Part shown: positions 15,528-23,827 of the stretch, in pieces
How the letters are laid out: every line of letters begins with the position of its first letter
Numbering within the stretch: the stretch's first letter is position 1
DNA from: Dryocola sp032000125
GTDB taxonomy: Bacteria; Pseudomonadota; Gammaproteobacteria; Enterobacterales; Enterobacteriaceae
DNA: 64,000 nucleotides
NCBI GenBank assembly: GCA_032000125.1
Contig: DAMALH010000005.1
Span: 86,419-150,418 of the forward strand
Direction: 5' to 3'
Notes under the pieces: model-generated
Told to the model about the DNA's origin: nothing
Database searches by the model: none
What the model saw: the letters and a program-made list of their open reading frames with translations, nothing else
Position numbers and translations under genes: made by a program

Positions 15528-17549
15528 TCAGCGGCCGCCTGTCAGCGAACCGGCAGGCGGTGCCTGTTCCAGTTGCGATAGCGAGCAGTAAAGTCGCCAG
15601 ACGATCCCGGCCAGATCGCGTGCCGCCGGATTATGATGATGGGACAGGCTGTCGCATATTCTTTGTAATTCGCGCAGTGCCTCGCCAAGGGGACGCTGCT
15701 GCACTCCTCGTTCGCTCATCACATCCCGCAACGTATGTATGCAAATATCCCGCACGTTCGCGAGCGGGTCAGAACGCGATTGCCAACTGCGTAGCTGCCA
15801 CACCACGTGGGAACAGTTAAGCAGCACCACGCCCCAGCGCAACAGCCAGCGCCTGGCCGTTTCATCCTTGCTGTTACTCAACTGGCTAATGTGGTGGTAA
15901 ACCAGCGACTCAAACTGATGTTCGCTGCGCAGCGGTTTGCTGCTTAGCTGGTCGACAAACCCGCGGCGTAAAGAACGAATATGACGGCGGCTTTTGCGCG
16001 TGTCGGAGCTTGGGCGCAGAACGGAAAAGGCGACCCAGGACAATCCCACGCCGATGACTTTCGCCAGGTTATCGTTCAGAAATTCTGCGAAGTCATAGAC
16101 GGGCGGGTTGGTCACGGCAATAAACGAGCCCATAAACACGATTAGCTGTCCCCACAGCCCGGCAAGCTTTGGCTGCTGCAGCTTCATAAGCTGCAGTGTG
16201 GCAAGTAGAGGAAATAAGAAGAGCAGGAACTGCCACAGATCCGTTATCTGCACCATCAGGCCAAATTTGACCAGCAAGCTGAACAACGACAGCCAAAGCA
16301 AAGTGCGCATCAGCAGAGTTAAAGAGCCAAGCGGCGAGGCCACCGAGGAGTAAAGCACGCAGCTTATGGCCGCCAGTGAAAGGGCGCCGCCTGCGGATTC
16401 CCATTGGCTGCTTACTCCCCAGGCGCCGGTTACCGTAATCACGCAGAATGTGCGCACCGCGCTCCAGGCTGCTTCGGCGTTATCCGTGTGGCGCGCGAGT
16501 GAAGGCGCTTCAGGCGGTGCGATAATGGAAACAGGCGTGGCGTTTTCCAGCTCCCGCAGCCAGCGGCTGCTGTCGAGATACAGCCAGCAGAAATAGCGCA
16601 GGCGGAGCCAGAAAGCCCGGTGGCGATAATCGTTCCGATCCTCAGGGGCAAGCTGCTGCAGAAGGCGTGCAACATTGTATTTGTGCGTGTCAGGGCGAGC
16701 CAGCGCTTTAAGCAGTGTTTCAAGCAGCGGCCAGAGCTGCTCCGGCGGATCGGGCCAGTTTAACAACATGCGGCGCAGGCCCGAAATAACGCTGGTCAGG
16801 CGCAACTGCCGGTGCAGAAGGTAGTTGAGTAAATTGTTCTGACGACGAAAGCGGTAGTGGCTCCAGAACGCCTGAATACGCAGCAGGTTCAGCGTCAGTA
16901 TCTGGCTGATGACGCCCTCATGGGCGGTGCGTATCGCCTCCGTGGTTTCCGGCTTCCACAGCAGGCTGGCATGCTCCAGCAGGCGGGCATGCATGTTTTT
17001 AAGAGCCGTCAGCAGCGCGGTGCCATCGGAGGTGCTGGGCAGCACCATCATCATAAAACCGCCGCACAGTATCCCGACCACCACTTCGCAAACGCGCGCC
17101 TGGGCTATGTCCCACAGCTCGGTGGATTCGAGGGTATTAATCATCGGGAAGGCAATGATTGCGGCGGTGTAGCCCGCCAGCATAAAGGCGTAGGCGGCGT
17201 TATTCTGGAAGTGGCTTGAAACCCAGGTGCACAGCGCAAGCCAGGCCGCCATGGCAAAAATGAACAGCCAGGGATCGTTTAGGGTGTTACCGGCAATAAT
17301 CAGCGCCGCCGTTGCGCCAATAAAGCTGCCAGCAATGCGTCCCAGGCTTTTGCTGACCACACCGCCGACGGTTGGGAAGCTGACCACGGCGGCGGAAGTC
17401 ATCGCCCAGTAAGGTTCGTCCAGATTAAGGCCGTAGGCGATGGATAGTGCCAGACACATCGCAATAGCGTTACGCAGCGCATAGCGCCACTGCCCGCCGC
17501 TTGCCTTTCCCCAGGGCGTATTGCGCCATTCAAGCCAGCTAAGTTTCAT
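15528..17549 (-). CDS. ydhK: YdhK, FUSC/AaeB-family efflux protein
   Basis: Inner-membrane protein of 673 residues of the FUSC (aromatic acid exporter, AaeB-like) family. Two membrane blocks (about 20-170 and 355-490) alternate with two soluble segments. It is the membrane partner of the periplasmic adaptor YdhJ, 7 bp upstream in transcription order, and of YdhI. The set resembles the aaeXAB efflux unit, but the exported compound is unknown. Transcription runs divergently from slyA, as in K-12. Confidence 0.93.
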   Translation of the reverse strand: MKLSWLEWRNTPWGKASGGQWRYALRNAIAMCLALSIAYGLNLDEPYWAMTSAAVVSFPTVGGVVSKSLGRIAGSFIGATAALIIAGNTLNDPWLFIFAMAAWLALCTWVSSHFQNNAAYAFMLAGYTAAIIAFPMINTLESTELWDIAQARVCEVVVGILCGGFMMMVLPSTSDGTALLTALKNMHARLLEHASLLWKPETTEAIRTAHEGVISQILTLNLLRIQAFWSHYRFRRQNNLLNYLLHRQLRLTSVISGLRRMLLNWPDPPEQLWPLLETLLKALARPDTHKYNVARLLQQLAPEDRNDYRHRAFWLRLRYFCWLYLDSSRWLRELENATPVSIIAPPEAPSLARHTDNAEAAWSAVRTFCVITVTGAWGVSSQWESAGGALSLAAISCVLYSSVASPLGSLTLLMRTLLWLSLFSLLVKFGLMVQITDLWQFLLFLFPLLATLQLMKLQQPKLAGLWGQLIVFMGSFIAVTNPPVYDFAEFLNDNLAKVIGVGLSWVAFSVLRPSSDTRKSRRHIRSLRRGFVDQLSSKPLRSEHQFESLVYHHISQLSNSKDETARRWLLRWGVVLLNCSHVVWQLRSWQSRSDPLANVRDICIHTLRDVMSERGVQQRPLGEALRELQRICDSLSHHHNPAARDLAGIVWRLYCSLSQLEQAPPAGSLTGGR

Positions 17550-17556
17550 TGCCGGC

Positions 17557-18414
17557 TCAGTGCGAAACGGTCACGGTGCAGGTGGTGCCGGAAACCAGCG
17601 TCACATCCTGTGGAATAGCGTCCAGCTTGATTCGTACCGGCACGCGCTGGGCCAGACGCACCCAGGGCACGTTAGGCTTGATATCCGGCACGAGGTCGCT
17701 TTCATTCTCAATGCTCTGATCGTATATAGCACGGCCGATGCTTTCCACTTTTCCGCTCAGCGGCCGGTGCCCGCTATAAAGAATAATATTTGCCGGGTTT
17801 CCAGGCTGGATATGCCGCAGCTTAGTCTCTTCGAAATATCCGACCACGTAGAACGAATGGCTGTCCACCAGAGCAAACACGGGCTGGCCTGTCGTGGCGT
17901 AGTCGCCGGTACGGGTTAAGAGATGGGTGACCCAGCCGTCTACCGGCGCGCTAACCGTGGTCTGGCTAAGTTGCCACTGCGCGTGCTCAAGCGTGGCCTG
18001 CGCGGCTTTTACCGTGGCCTCAGCAGCCTTAACGTTGATGTTTGCGGTGTCCATATCTTCTGCCGAGATGTAATTGCGCGGCAGGTTATTGCGCCGGCGG
18101 GCTTCATTGCTGTGTTTTGCCAGTTCTGACTGAGCCTGGGCAAGCTGCGCCCGAGCGTTCAGTTCGGCAATATGCCAGGGCGTAGGATCTATGGTGAACA
18201 ACAGGGTGCCCGCTTTGACGAACTGGTTGTCGACCACGTTAAGTTTCGTAATGGTCCCGGAAACCTGCGGCGTGATGCTGACCTGCTCGGCGCGAACTTT
18301 GCCGTCTCGCGTCCACGGTGATTGCATGTAATAATTCCACAGCAGCCAGCCAGCAACCAGCGCGACGGCGAAAACCAGCAGGGTAGAAAAATACTTTAAG
18401 GTTTTAAAATTCAT
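17557..18414 (-). CDS. ydhJ: YdhJ, HlyD-family membrane fusion protein
   Basis: Periplasmic adaptor of 285 residues anchored by one N-terminal helix (about 7-27). It has a biotinyl-lipoyl-like half (SPWTRDGKVRAEQVSITPQV), an alpha-helical hairpin (about 75-135), the second lipoyl half (TVSAPVDGWVTHLLTRTGDY) and a beta-barrel. The ATG at 18414 gives the E. coli N-terminus; it lies 4 bp beyond the ydhI stop, so the two are translationally close. It works with YdhK as an export pair of unknown substrate. Confidence 0.93.
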   Translation of the reverse strand: MNFKTLKYFSTLLVFAVALVAGWLLWNYYMQSPWTRDGKVRAEQVSITPQVSGTITKLNVVDNQFVKAGTLLFTIDPTPWHIAELNARAQLAQAQSELAKHSNEARRRNNLPRNYISAEDMDTANINVKAAEATVKAAQATLEHAQWQLSQTTVSAPVDGWVTHLLTRTGDYATTGQPVFALVDSHSFYVVGYFEETKLRHIQPGNPANIILYSGHRPLSGKVESIGRAIYDQSIENESDLVPDIKPNVPWVRLAQRVPVRIKLDAIPQDVTLVSGTTCTVTVSH

Positions 18415-18418
18415 CTTG

Positions 18419-18655
18419 TTACCATGCAACCAGAATGACAAGAGCAGCGCTCACCGACAGGGCAAAAAGCGAGAGATCCATCAGCGTGGGGTGCCATATC
18501 TCCCCTGAATACATCCAGTCTCGTAAAAGCCGATGCAGGACGAGCCAGATAAAAAAGCCCAGCATCACCGCTTTAAACAGAGGGGGAAAGTAAATGGATG
18601 CGCCTACTATAAAATCCTGGAAGCCCTGGCCTGATGCGGTAAAAATGAAGCTCAT
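18419..18655 (-). CDS. ydhI: YdhI, DUF1656 small membrane protein
   Basis: Small inner-membrane protein of 78 residues, DUF1656 family (AaeX-like), with two helices at about 20-42 and 56-76. It heads the ydhIJK operon. Proteins of this family accompany FUSC exporters and HlyD adaptors, but their own role is unclear. The operon starts 178 bp from slyA in the opposite direction, so both promoters share that gap. Confidence 0.92.
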   Translation of the reverse strand: MSFIFTASGQGFQDFIVGASIYFPPLFKAVMLGFFIWLVLHRLLRDWMYSGEIWHPTLMDLSLFALSVSAALVILVAW

Positions 18656-18796
18656 GTCGGATAATCCTTTAAACTGCGGGGAGGGTTACCGTTTCCCCTG
18701 ACTTCGGTATAGGAAGCGTAGCTGGAAACATAACGCCAGCAAAAGTAAGGGAATTGTTTTTTGCAATTAATGCCTGCATATCTAGTCTAAAATCAG

Positions 18797-18802
18797 TATA
18801 AT
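18797..18802 (+). promoter_or_regulatory. slyA promoter -10 element
   Basis: A perfect TATAAT lies 32 bp upstream of the chosen TTG start. The -35 region is poor, with only a TTGCCTGCAT-like stretch near 18770. The SlyA box at 18806-18817 begins four bases downstream, overlapping the expected transcription start, so SlyA would block its own promoter. Confidence 0.6.
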
Positions 18803-18805
18803 AAG

Positions 18806-18817
18806 TTAGCAAGCTAA
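18806..18817. promoter_or_regulatory. SlyA box (autoregulation)
   Basis: TTAGCAAGCTAA is the exact 12-bp palindrome reported as the preferred SlyA site in Salmonella. It sits directly downstream of the slyA -10 element. It could also affect the divergent ydhIJK promoter. Confidence 0.88.
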
Positions 18818-18833
18818 TTATAAGGAGATGAAA

Positions 18834-19268
18834 TTGGAAACGCCATTAGGATCAGATCTGGCCCGCCTGGTACGTATCTGGCGTGCTCTGATTGACCATC
18901 GCCTGAAACCTCTGGAATTGACGCAGACGCACTGGGTAACGCTGCATAACATTCATCAGTTGCCGCCCGAGCAGTCACAGATTCAGTTGGCCAAAGCGAT
19001 TGGCATCGAGCAGCCTTCACTGGTCAGAACGCTCGATCAGCTTGAAGAGAAGGGGTTAATCTCACGCCAGACCTGCGCAAACGACCGCCGGGCAAAACGG
19101 ATCAAGCTTACCGAACGCGCGACGCCGATCATTACCGAGATGGAAGATGTGATCGATAAAACGCGTGGGGAAATCTTATCCGGCATCAGCGCGGACGAGC
19201 TTAGCCTGTTGGTTAATCTTATCAGCCGCCTCGAGCAGAATATTATTGAGCTCCAGACGCGCGACTAA
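18834..19268 (+). CDS. slyA: SlyA MarR-family transcriptional regulator
   Basis: Winged-helix MarR-family regulator of 144 residues. In enterobacteria it counteracts H-NS silencing at envelope and virulence genes. The DNA-binding wing is about 50-95 (IEQPSLVRTLDQLEEKGLIS and NDRRAKRI) and the dimer interface is made by both termini. An ATG at 18828 is in frame, but AAGGAG at 18822-18827 touches it, while the TTG at 18834 is six bases away, the proper distance. E. coli slyA also starts with TTG. A SlyA box is in the leader. Confidence 0.94.
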   Translation: METPLGSDLARLVRIWRALIDHRLKPLELTQTHWVTLHNIHQLPPEQSQIQLAKAIGIEQPSLVRTLDQLEEKGLISRQTCANDRRAKRIKLTERATPIITEMEDVIDKTRGEILSGISADELSLLVNLISRLEQNIIELQTRD

Positions 19269-19276
19269 GCTAAATG

Positions 19277-19306
19277 AAAAAGGCCTGCTTATTAGCAGGC
19301 CTTTTT
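19277..19306. terminator. Bidirectional terminator between slyA and slyB
   Basis: A 13-bp perfect stem (19277-19289 with 19294-19306, containing GGCCTGCT and AGCAGGCC) has a 4-nt loop with A5 and T5 on the arms. It serves both convergent genes. Confidence 0.93.
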
Positions 19307-19318
19307 ATAAAAGCGTTC

Positions 19319-19786
19319 TTAACGTGGTGATACGGTTAACTGGTTACCGCTGCCGGCAATCGCTACGCGCTGGCCCGCAGAGAATCGGCTGTTGCCCTGT
19401 TTCTGCACCACCATGATGCTGTTGCCGTCATCCTTACGGATTTCCAGCTCAACGCCCTGGCTTTTGTTTACCGCTCCCTGAACGCCCTGGCCCGCAACGC
19501 CGCCCGCAACGGCACCCGCCGCTGTCGCAAGCGATCGACCGGTGCCGCCGCCTACGGTATTCCCCAGGAAGCCACCCAGCACCGCGCCACCGATGGCGCC
19601 AATCACGTTGGAGTCATCACCCCCCTGAATCTGCACCGGACGAACGTTGACCACGGTGCCGTAGGTTACGCTCTGTACCTGTTTAGCATCAGAAGCTCTA
19701 TAAACATCACCGGAAAGTGAACTGTCATTAACACAACCAGCTAACGATAAGCCAACCAACGAAACAAACAATACGCGTGAAATCAT
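19319..19786 (-). CDS. slyB: SlyB outer-membrane lipoprotein
   Basis: Lipoprotein of 155 residues (Pcp/SlyB family). The lipobox LSLAGC puts the lipidated cysteine at position 18. A glycine-zipper segment (about 60-102, with GAIGGAVLGGFLGNTVGGG) can form a membrane hairpin, and a small beta domain follows. In E. coli SlyB is induced by PhoPQ and assembles with outer-membrane proteins under stress. No clear PhoP box was found upstream; a simple promoter was (19841-19870). It is convergent with slyA. Confidence 0.95.
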   Translation of the reverse strand: MISRVLFVSLVGLSLAGCVNDSSLSGDVYRASDAKQVQSVTYGTVVNVRPVQIQGGDDSNVIGAIGGAVLGGFLGNTVGGGTGRSLATAAGAVAGGVAGQGVQGAVNKSQGVELEIRKDDGNSIMVVQKQGNSRFSAGQRVAIAGSGNQLTVSPR

Positions 19787-19840
19787 TTATGAATCTCCTG
19801 TTCATCTGGAAACGCCCAAGCGAGCATCCTTCATGGGTAA

Positions 19841-19870
19841 ATTATATGGTATTTAGGTGCGAAGTTTCAT
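19841..19870 (-). promoter_or_regulatory. Candidate slyB promoter
   Basis: On the minus strand TATAAT (19841-19846) is preceded at 18 bp by ATGAAA (19865-19870, four of six to TTGACA). It lies 55 bp upstream of the slyB ATG. Confidence 0.5.
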
Positions 19871-20071
19871 TTTAGTTCAGCATGAAAACGCTAAAAAGGT
19901 AAACGCGTAGCTCTCAACCGCGAGTAAACGGCGCTCTTAACAGCTTTTATCGGAAAATAAATCTGGCCTGACGTCGCGGCAGTGATTAAATATTTTAATA
20001 AATCAATCGTATTGAGTGCTAGTTTATGGTGGAGTATTTCTTCTAATCGGCGCGCTTTACAGGAGTAACAG

Positions 20072-21196
20072 ATGAAATCTGGTCGTTATATCGGCGTGAT
20101 GTCGGGTACCAGTCTCGATGGCATAGATGTGGTGCTGGCGGCCATTGATGAACATCTGGTCGTTCAGCTTGCCAGCTACACTCATCCCATCCCCCTTGAG
20201 TTAAAAAACGCCGTTCTGGCCGTCTGCCAGGGGCAGCAGCTAACGCTTTCGCAGTTCGGTCAGCTTGATAATCGGCTGGGCAAACTCTTCGCCGAGGCCG
20301 TACAAATTCTTATGGAGCAACAGAGCCTCACGCGTGCGGATGTGGCCGCCATCGGCTGCCACGGGCAAACCGTCTGGCATGAACCGCAGGGCGAGGCGGC
20401 GCACAGCCTGCAAATCGGCGATAACAATCAGATTGTCGCGCTAACGGGCGTGACCGTGGTGGGGGATTTCCGCCGTCGGGATATGGCGCTTGGTGGACAG
20501 GGCGCGCCGCTGGTTCCCGCTTTTCACCATGCGCTGCTCGCGCATCCTGGCGAACGCCGCATGGTACTGAACATCGGCGGCATCGCCAATCTTTCACTGT
20601 TAATTCCCGGCCAGGCGGTTAAGGGCTACGATACCGGCCCTGGTAATATGCTGATTGATGCCTGGATTTGGCGGCAGAAAGGCAAGCCGTACGACAAAGA
20701 CGCCCGCTGGGCCTGCAGCGGTAAAATTATCCTGCCGCTGCTTCAGCAGATGCTGAGCGATCCGTATTTTGCCGCCCCGGCGCCAAAAAGCACCGGGCGT
20801 GAGTATTTCAACCTTGGCTGGCTTGAGCGCCAGCTTGCCGCCTTCCCAGGGCTTGCCAGTGAAGATGTGCAGGCAACCCTTACGGAGCTCACCGCCGTTA
20901 CGATTGCTGAACAGGTATTGCTAAGCGGCGGCTGTGAAAGGCTAATGGTGTGCGGTGGCGGAAGCCGTAACCCGCTTTTGATGGCGCGCCTGGCCGCTTC
21001 ATTGCCGGGTACGGAAGTCGGCACCACCGACGAGGCGGGCATCAGCGGCGACGATATGGAGGCGCTGGCGTTTGCCTGGCTTGCCTATCGCACCCTGTCC
21101 GGTTTGCCGGGGAATTTACCTTCCGTAACGGGCGCGTCTGAGGCAAGCGTGCTGGGCGCGATTTTTCCCGCCAACCCCCTGCATAATCAGAGTTAA
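20072..21196 (+). CDS. anmK: AnmK anhydro-N-acetylmuramic acid kinase
   Basis: Cell-wall recycling kinase of 374 residues in the ASKHA fold. It hydrates and phosphorylates 1,6-anhydro-MurNAc to MurNAc-6-phosphate. The first nucleotide motif MSGTSLDGIDVVL is at about 10-22, with GHGQTVWH-like (GCHGQTVWHEP), NIGGIANL and the adenosine motif VCGGGSRNPLLM later. It is five residues longer than the E. coli protein. It lies divergent from slyB and upstream of mliC, as in K-12. Confidence 0.95.
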   Translation: MKSGRYIGVMSGTSLDGIDVVLAAIDEHLVVQLASYTHPIPLELKNAVLAVCQGQQLTLSQFGQLDNRLGKLFAEAVQILMEQQSLTRADVAAIGCHGQTVWHEPQGEAAHSLQIGDNNQIVALTGVTVVGDFRRRDMALGGQGAPLVPAFHHALLAHPGERRMVLNIGGIANLSLLIPGQAVKGYDTGPGNMLIDAWIWRQKGKPYDKDARWACSGKIILPLLQQMLSDPYFAAPAPKSTGREYFNLGWLERQLAAFPGLASEDVQATLTELTAVTIAEQVLLSGGCERLMVCGGGSRNPLLMARLAASLPGTEVGTTDEAGISGDDMEALAFAWLAYRTLSGLPGNLPSVTGASEASVLGAIFPANPLHNQS

Positions 21197-21288
21197 CTGA
21201 AATTATCTTCATCGCATAGTCTCTAAACTGAAGGCGAAAAGGGAGGGCTCAGCCCTTCCAGGGATAAGAAGATCTTCAGGATACGCAG

Positions 21289-21612
21289 ATGAAAAAATTA
21301 CTTGTTGCCACTCTCCCTATGCTGCTTGCCGGCTGTAGCTACTACAACTCCTTCGTTGAACGCATGCAAACCGATACGCTGCAATACCAGTGCGACGAAA
21401 AACCGCTCACCATAAAGCTTAATAACAACAAACAGATGGTCAATTTTGTCTACGACAACGACTACCTCTCTCTGACGCAAGGGCTGTCGGCATCAGGCGC
21501 GCGTTATACCGATGGCGTTTACGTCTTCTGGTCTAAAGGCGACAGCGCTACCGTTTATCGTAAAGACAGCGTTGTGCTTAATAATTGCCAGCTACAAAAT
21601 CCCCAGCGTTGA
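21289..21612 (+). CDS. mliC: MliC membrane-bound lysozyme inhibitor
   Basis: Outer-membrane lipoprotein of 107 residues that inhibits c-type lysozyme. The lipobox LLAGC has the lipidated Cys at 16. The mature part is an eight-stranded beta-barrel with the cysteine pair in YQCDEK and NNCQLQ. The conserved loop SASGARYTDGVYVFWSKGD carries the Ser and Lys type residues that enter the lysozyme active site. It follows anmK by 92 bp and precedes pdxH by 57 bp, the K-12 order. Confidence 0.93.
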   Translation: MKKLLVATLPMLLAGCSYYNSFVERMQTDTLQYQCDEKPLTIKLNNNKQMVNFVYDNDYLSLTQGLSASGARYTDGVYVFWSKGDSATVYRKDSVVLNNCQLQNPQR

Positions 21613-21669
21613 GATTTATTAAGGTGGAGCGCACAATAGTTCCACCCGATCCTAGCCTGACGTAACGCC

Positions 21670-22326
21670 ATGTCTGATAACGACTCTTTGCAGCAGATTG
21701 CGCATCTGCGCCGCGAATACACCAAAGGTGGCCTGCGCCGCCACGATCTTACCGATAAACCTCTCGATCTTTTTGAACGCTGGCTTGGCCAGGCCTGTGA
21801 AGCAAAACTTGCCGATCCTACCGCGATGGTGGTTGCCACGGTGGATGAGCAGGGTCAGCCGTATCAGCGTATCGTGCTGCTAAAACATTTCGACGAACGC
21901 GGCATGGTCTTTTATACCAACCTCGGCTCGCGCAAAGCACAGCATCTGGAAAACAACCCGCGCATCAGCCTGCATTTCCCCTGGCATATGCTGGAGCGTC
22001 AGGTCATGGTGCAAGGCACCGCAGAGCGCCTTTCAACCATTGAAGTGATGAAATACTTCCACAGCCGCCCGCGCGACAGCCAGATTGGCGCCTGGGTATC
22101 TAAGCAATCCAGCCGTATTTCCGCGCGCGGAATATTAGAAAGCAAATTCCTCGAACTGAAGCAAAAATTCCAGCAGGGCGATATTCCGCTGCCGAGCTTC
22201 TGGGGCGGTTATCGGGTTTCCATTGCCCAGATGGAGTTCTGGCAGGGCGGTGAACATCGCCTGCACGATCGCTTTTTATACCAGCGTGAAGGCGATGCCT
22301 GGAAAATAGACCGCCTCGCCCCATAA
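21670..22326 (+). CDS. pdxH: PdxH pyridoxine/pyridoxamine 5'-phosphate oxidase
   Basis: FMN-dependent oxidase of 218 residues that makes pyridoxal 5'-phosphate from PNP or PMP, with oxygen as acceptor. The split-barrel fold has the FMN motifs RIVLLKHFDERGMVFYTN and SRKAQHLENNPR, and the C-terminal signature EFWQGGEHRLHDRF. It is immediately upstream of tyrS and pdxY as in E. coli, so three genes of B6 metabolism and tRNA charging are linked. A partial hairpin (22347-22375) follows. Confidence 0.96.
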   Translation: MSDNDSLQQIAHLRREYTKGGLRRHDLTDKPLDLFERWLGQACEAKLADPTAMVVATVDEQGQPYQRIVLLKHFDERGMVFYTNLGSRKAQHLENNPRISLHFPWHMLERQVMVQGTAERLSTIEVMKYFHSRPRDSQIGAWVSKQSSRISARGILESKFLELKQKFQQGDIPLPSFWGGYRVSIAQMEFWQGGEHRLHDRFLYQREGDAWKIDRLAP

Positions 22327-22346
22327 CGCCCAGGATTTATTGCGTT

Positions 22347-22375
22347 AAGCGCTGGCACTCCTTGGGCTGGCGCTT
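22347..22375 (+). terminator. Hairpin between pdxH and tyrS
   Basis: AAGCGC (22347-22352) pairs with GCGCTT (22370-22375), followed by TATTC. The stem is short and the T run poor. It may only attenuate, since tyrS probably shares transcription with pdxH as in E. coli. Confidence 0.35.
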
Positions 22376-22469
22376 TATTCTATGTCCCCTCAAGAAATTA
22401 ACTTCTTTCGCCACAGGGCGAAAAGCCGTGTACCGGCAAAGGTGCAGTCGTAAATACATGGAGAATTTG

Positions 22470-23744
22470 ATGGCAAGCATCAATTTGATAAAACAATTGC
22501 AAGAGCGGGGCCTGGTGGCTCAGGTTACGGATGAGGAAGCGTTAGCGCAGCGCCTGGCGCAAGGGCCAATCGCGCTCTATTGCGGCTTCGATCCTACCGC
22601 TGACAGCTTGCATTTGGGCCATCTGGTTCCGCTGCTGTGTCTGAAACGTTTCCAGGAAGCCGGCCACAAGCCTGTGGCTCTGGTGGGAGGGGCAACGGGT
22701 CTTATCGGCGATCCAAGTTTTAAAGCCGTTGAGCGCAAACTCAACACCGAAGACACGGTGCACGAGTGGGTTGAAAAAATCCGTCGCCAGGTCGCGCCTT
22801 TCCTCGATTTTGACCGCGGTGAAAACTCGGCGATTGCCGCCAACAACTACGACTGGTTCGGCAGCATGAACGTGCTGACCTTCCTGCGTGATATCGGCAA
22901 ACACTTCTCTGTTAACCAGATGATTAACAAAGAAGCGGTAAAACAGCGCCTGAACCGCGACGACGTGGGCATCTCCTTTACCGAGTTCTCTTATAACCTG
23001 CTGCAGGGCTACGACTTTGCGTGCCTGAACAAACTGCACGGCGTTGTGCTGCAAATCGGCGGCTCTGACCAGTGGGGTAACATCACTTCCGGTATTGATT
23101 TGACGCGCCGTCTGCACCAGCAGCAGGCGTTTGGCCTGACCGTTCCGCTTATCACTAAATCCGACGGCACCAAATTTGGTAAAACCGAAGGCGGCGCGGT
23201 GTGGCTTGATCCGAAGAAAACCAGCCCGTACAAGTTCTACCAGTTCTGGATCAATACCGCCGACGCGGACGTGTATCGCTTCCTGAAGTTCTTCACCTTT
23301 ATGAGCCTTGAGGAGATCAACGCTCTGGAAGATGAAGACAAAAACAGCGGTTCCGCCCCTCGTGCCCAGTACGTGCTGGCCGAACAGGTGACGCGTCTGG
23401 TACACGGCGAAGAAGGCCTGGTTGCCGCTAAGCGCATTACCAGCAGTCTGTTTAACGGCAACCTGAGCGATCTGACAGAGGCTGATTTTGCGCAGCTGGC
23501 GCAGGACGGCGTGCCTATGGTTGAGCTGGAGCGCGGTGCAGACCTGCAGCAGGCGCTGGTCGATTCCGAACTGCAGCCGTCGCGCGGGCAGGCGCGTAAA
23601 ACCATCGCGCAGAACGCTATCACCATCAACGGTGAAAAACAGGCGGACCCGGAATACACCTTTGCCGATGGCGATATCCTGTTTAATCGCTATACCTTGC
23701 TGCGCCGGGGTAAGAAAAATTACTGCCTCGTTTGCTGGAAGTAA
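22470..23744 (+). CDS. tyrS: Tyrosyl-tRNA synthetase
   Basis: Class I aminoacyl-tRNA synthetase of 424 residues, the family length. The HIGH-type motif is HLGHLVPL (about 47-54) and the KMSKS-type motif is KFGKTEGG (about 235-242). An S4 RNA-binding domain occupies the C-terminus (about 355-420). Upstream in-frame codons exist back to 22362, but the ATG at 22470, with GGAGAATTTG before it, gives the known N-terminus MASxNLIKQLQERG. It is followed by pdxY at 83 bp. Confidence 0.98.
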   Translation: MASINLIKQLQERGLVAQVTDEEALAQRLAQGPIALYCGFDPTADSLHLGHLVPLLCLKRFQEAGHKPVALVGGATGLIGDPSFKAVERKLNTEDTVHEWVEKIRRQVAPFLDFDRGENSAIAANNYDWFGSMNVLTFLRDIGKHFSVNQMINKEAVKQRLNRDDVGISFTEFSYNLLQGYDFACLNKLHGVVLQIGGSDQWGNITSGIDLTRRLHQQQAFGLTVPLITKSDGTKFGKTEGGAVWLDPKKTSPYKFYQFWINTADADVYRFLKFFTFMSLEEINALEDEDKNSGSAPRAQYVLAEQVTRLVHGEEGLVAAKRITSSLFNGNLSDLTEADFAQLAQDGVPMVELERGADLQQALVDSELQPSRGQARKTIAQNAITINGEKQADPEYTFADGDILFNRYTLLRRGKKNYCLVCWK

Positions 23745-23827
23745 TTAAGAAAGACCAGGGCGTTGGATTGCAATCCGCGCCCTTTATTTTTTGCCATAAG
23801 CACAACTGCTGCCGATCCGGATTAGAA

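Noticed and set aside
18828..18833. ATG start for slyA
   Set aside because: The ATG touches the AAGGAG ribosome-binding site, leaving no spacer. The TTG at 18834 is at the normal distance and matches the E. coli start.
19787..19925. PhoP box upstream of slyB
   Set aside because: slyB is PhoP-regulated in relatives, but no pair of GTTTA half-sites with five-base spacing is present; the sequence CGTTTACCTTTTTAGCG has only one usable half.
22542..23405. Long minus-strand open frame (287 codons) opposite tyrS
   Set aside because: It is a mirror of the strongly conserved tyrS reading frame and its translation matches no family I know. Similar long antisense frames opposite the chemoreceptor, fumC and nemA were dropped for the same reason.
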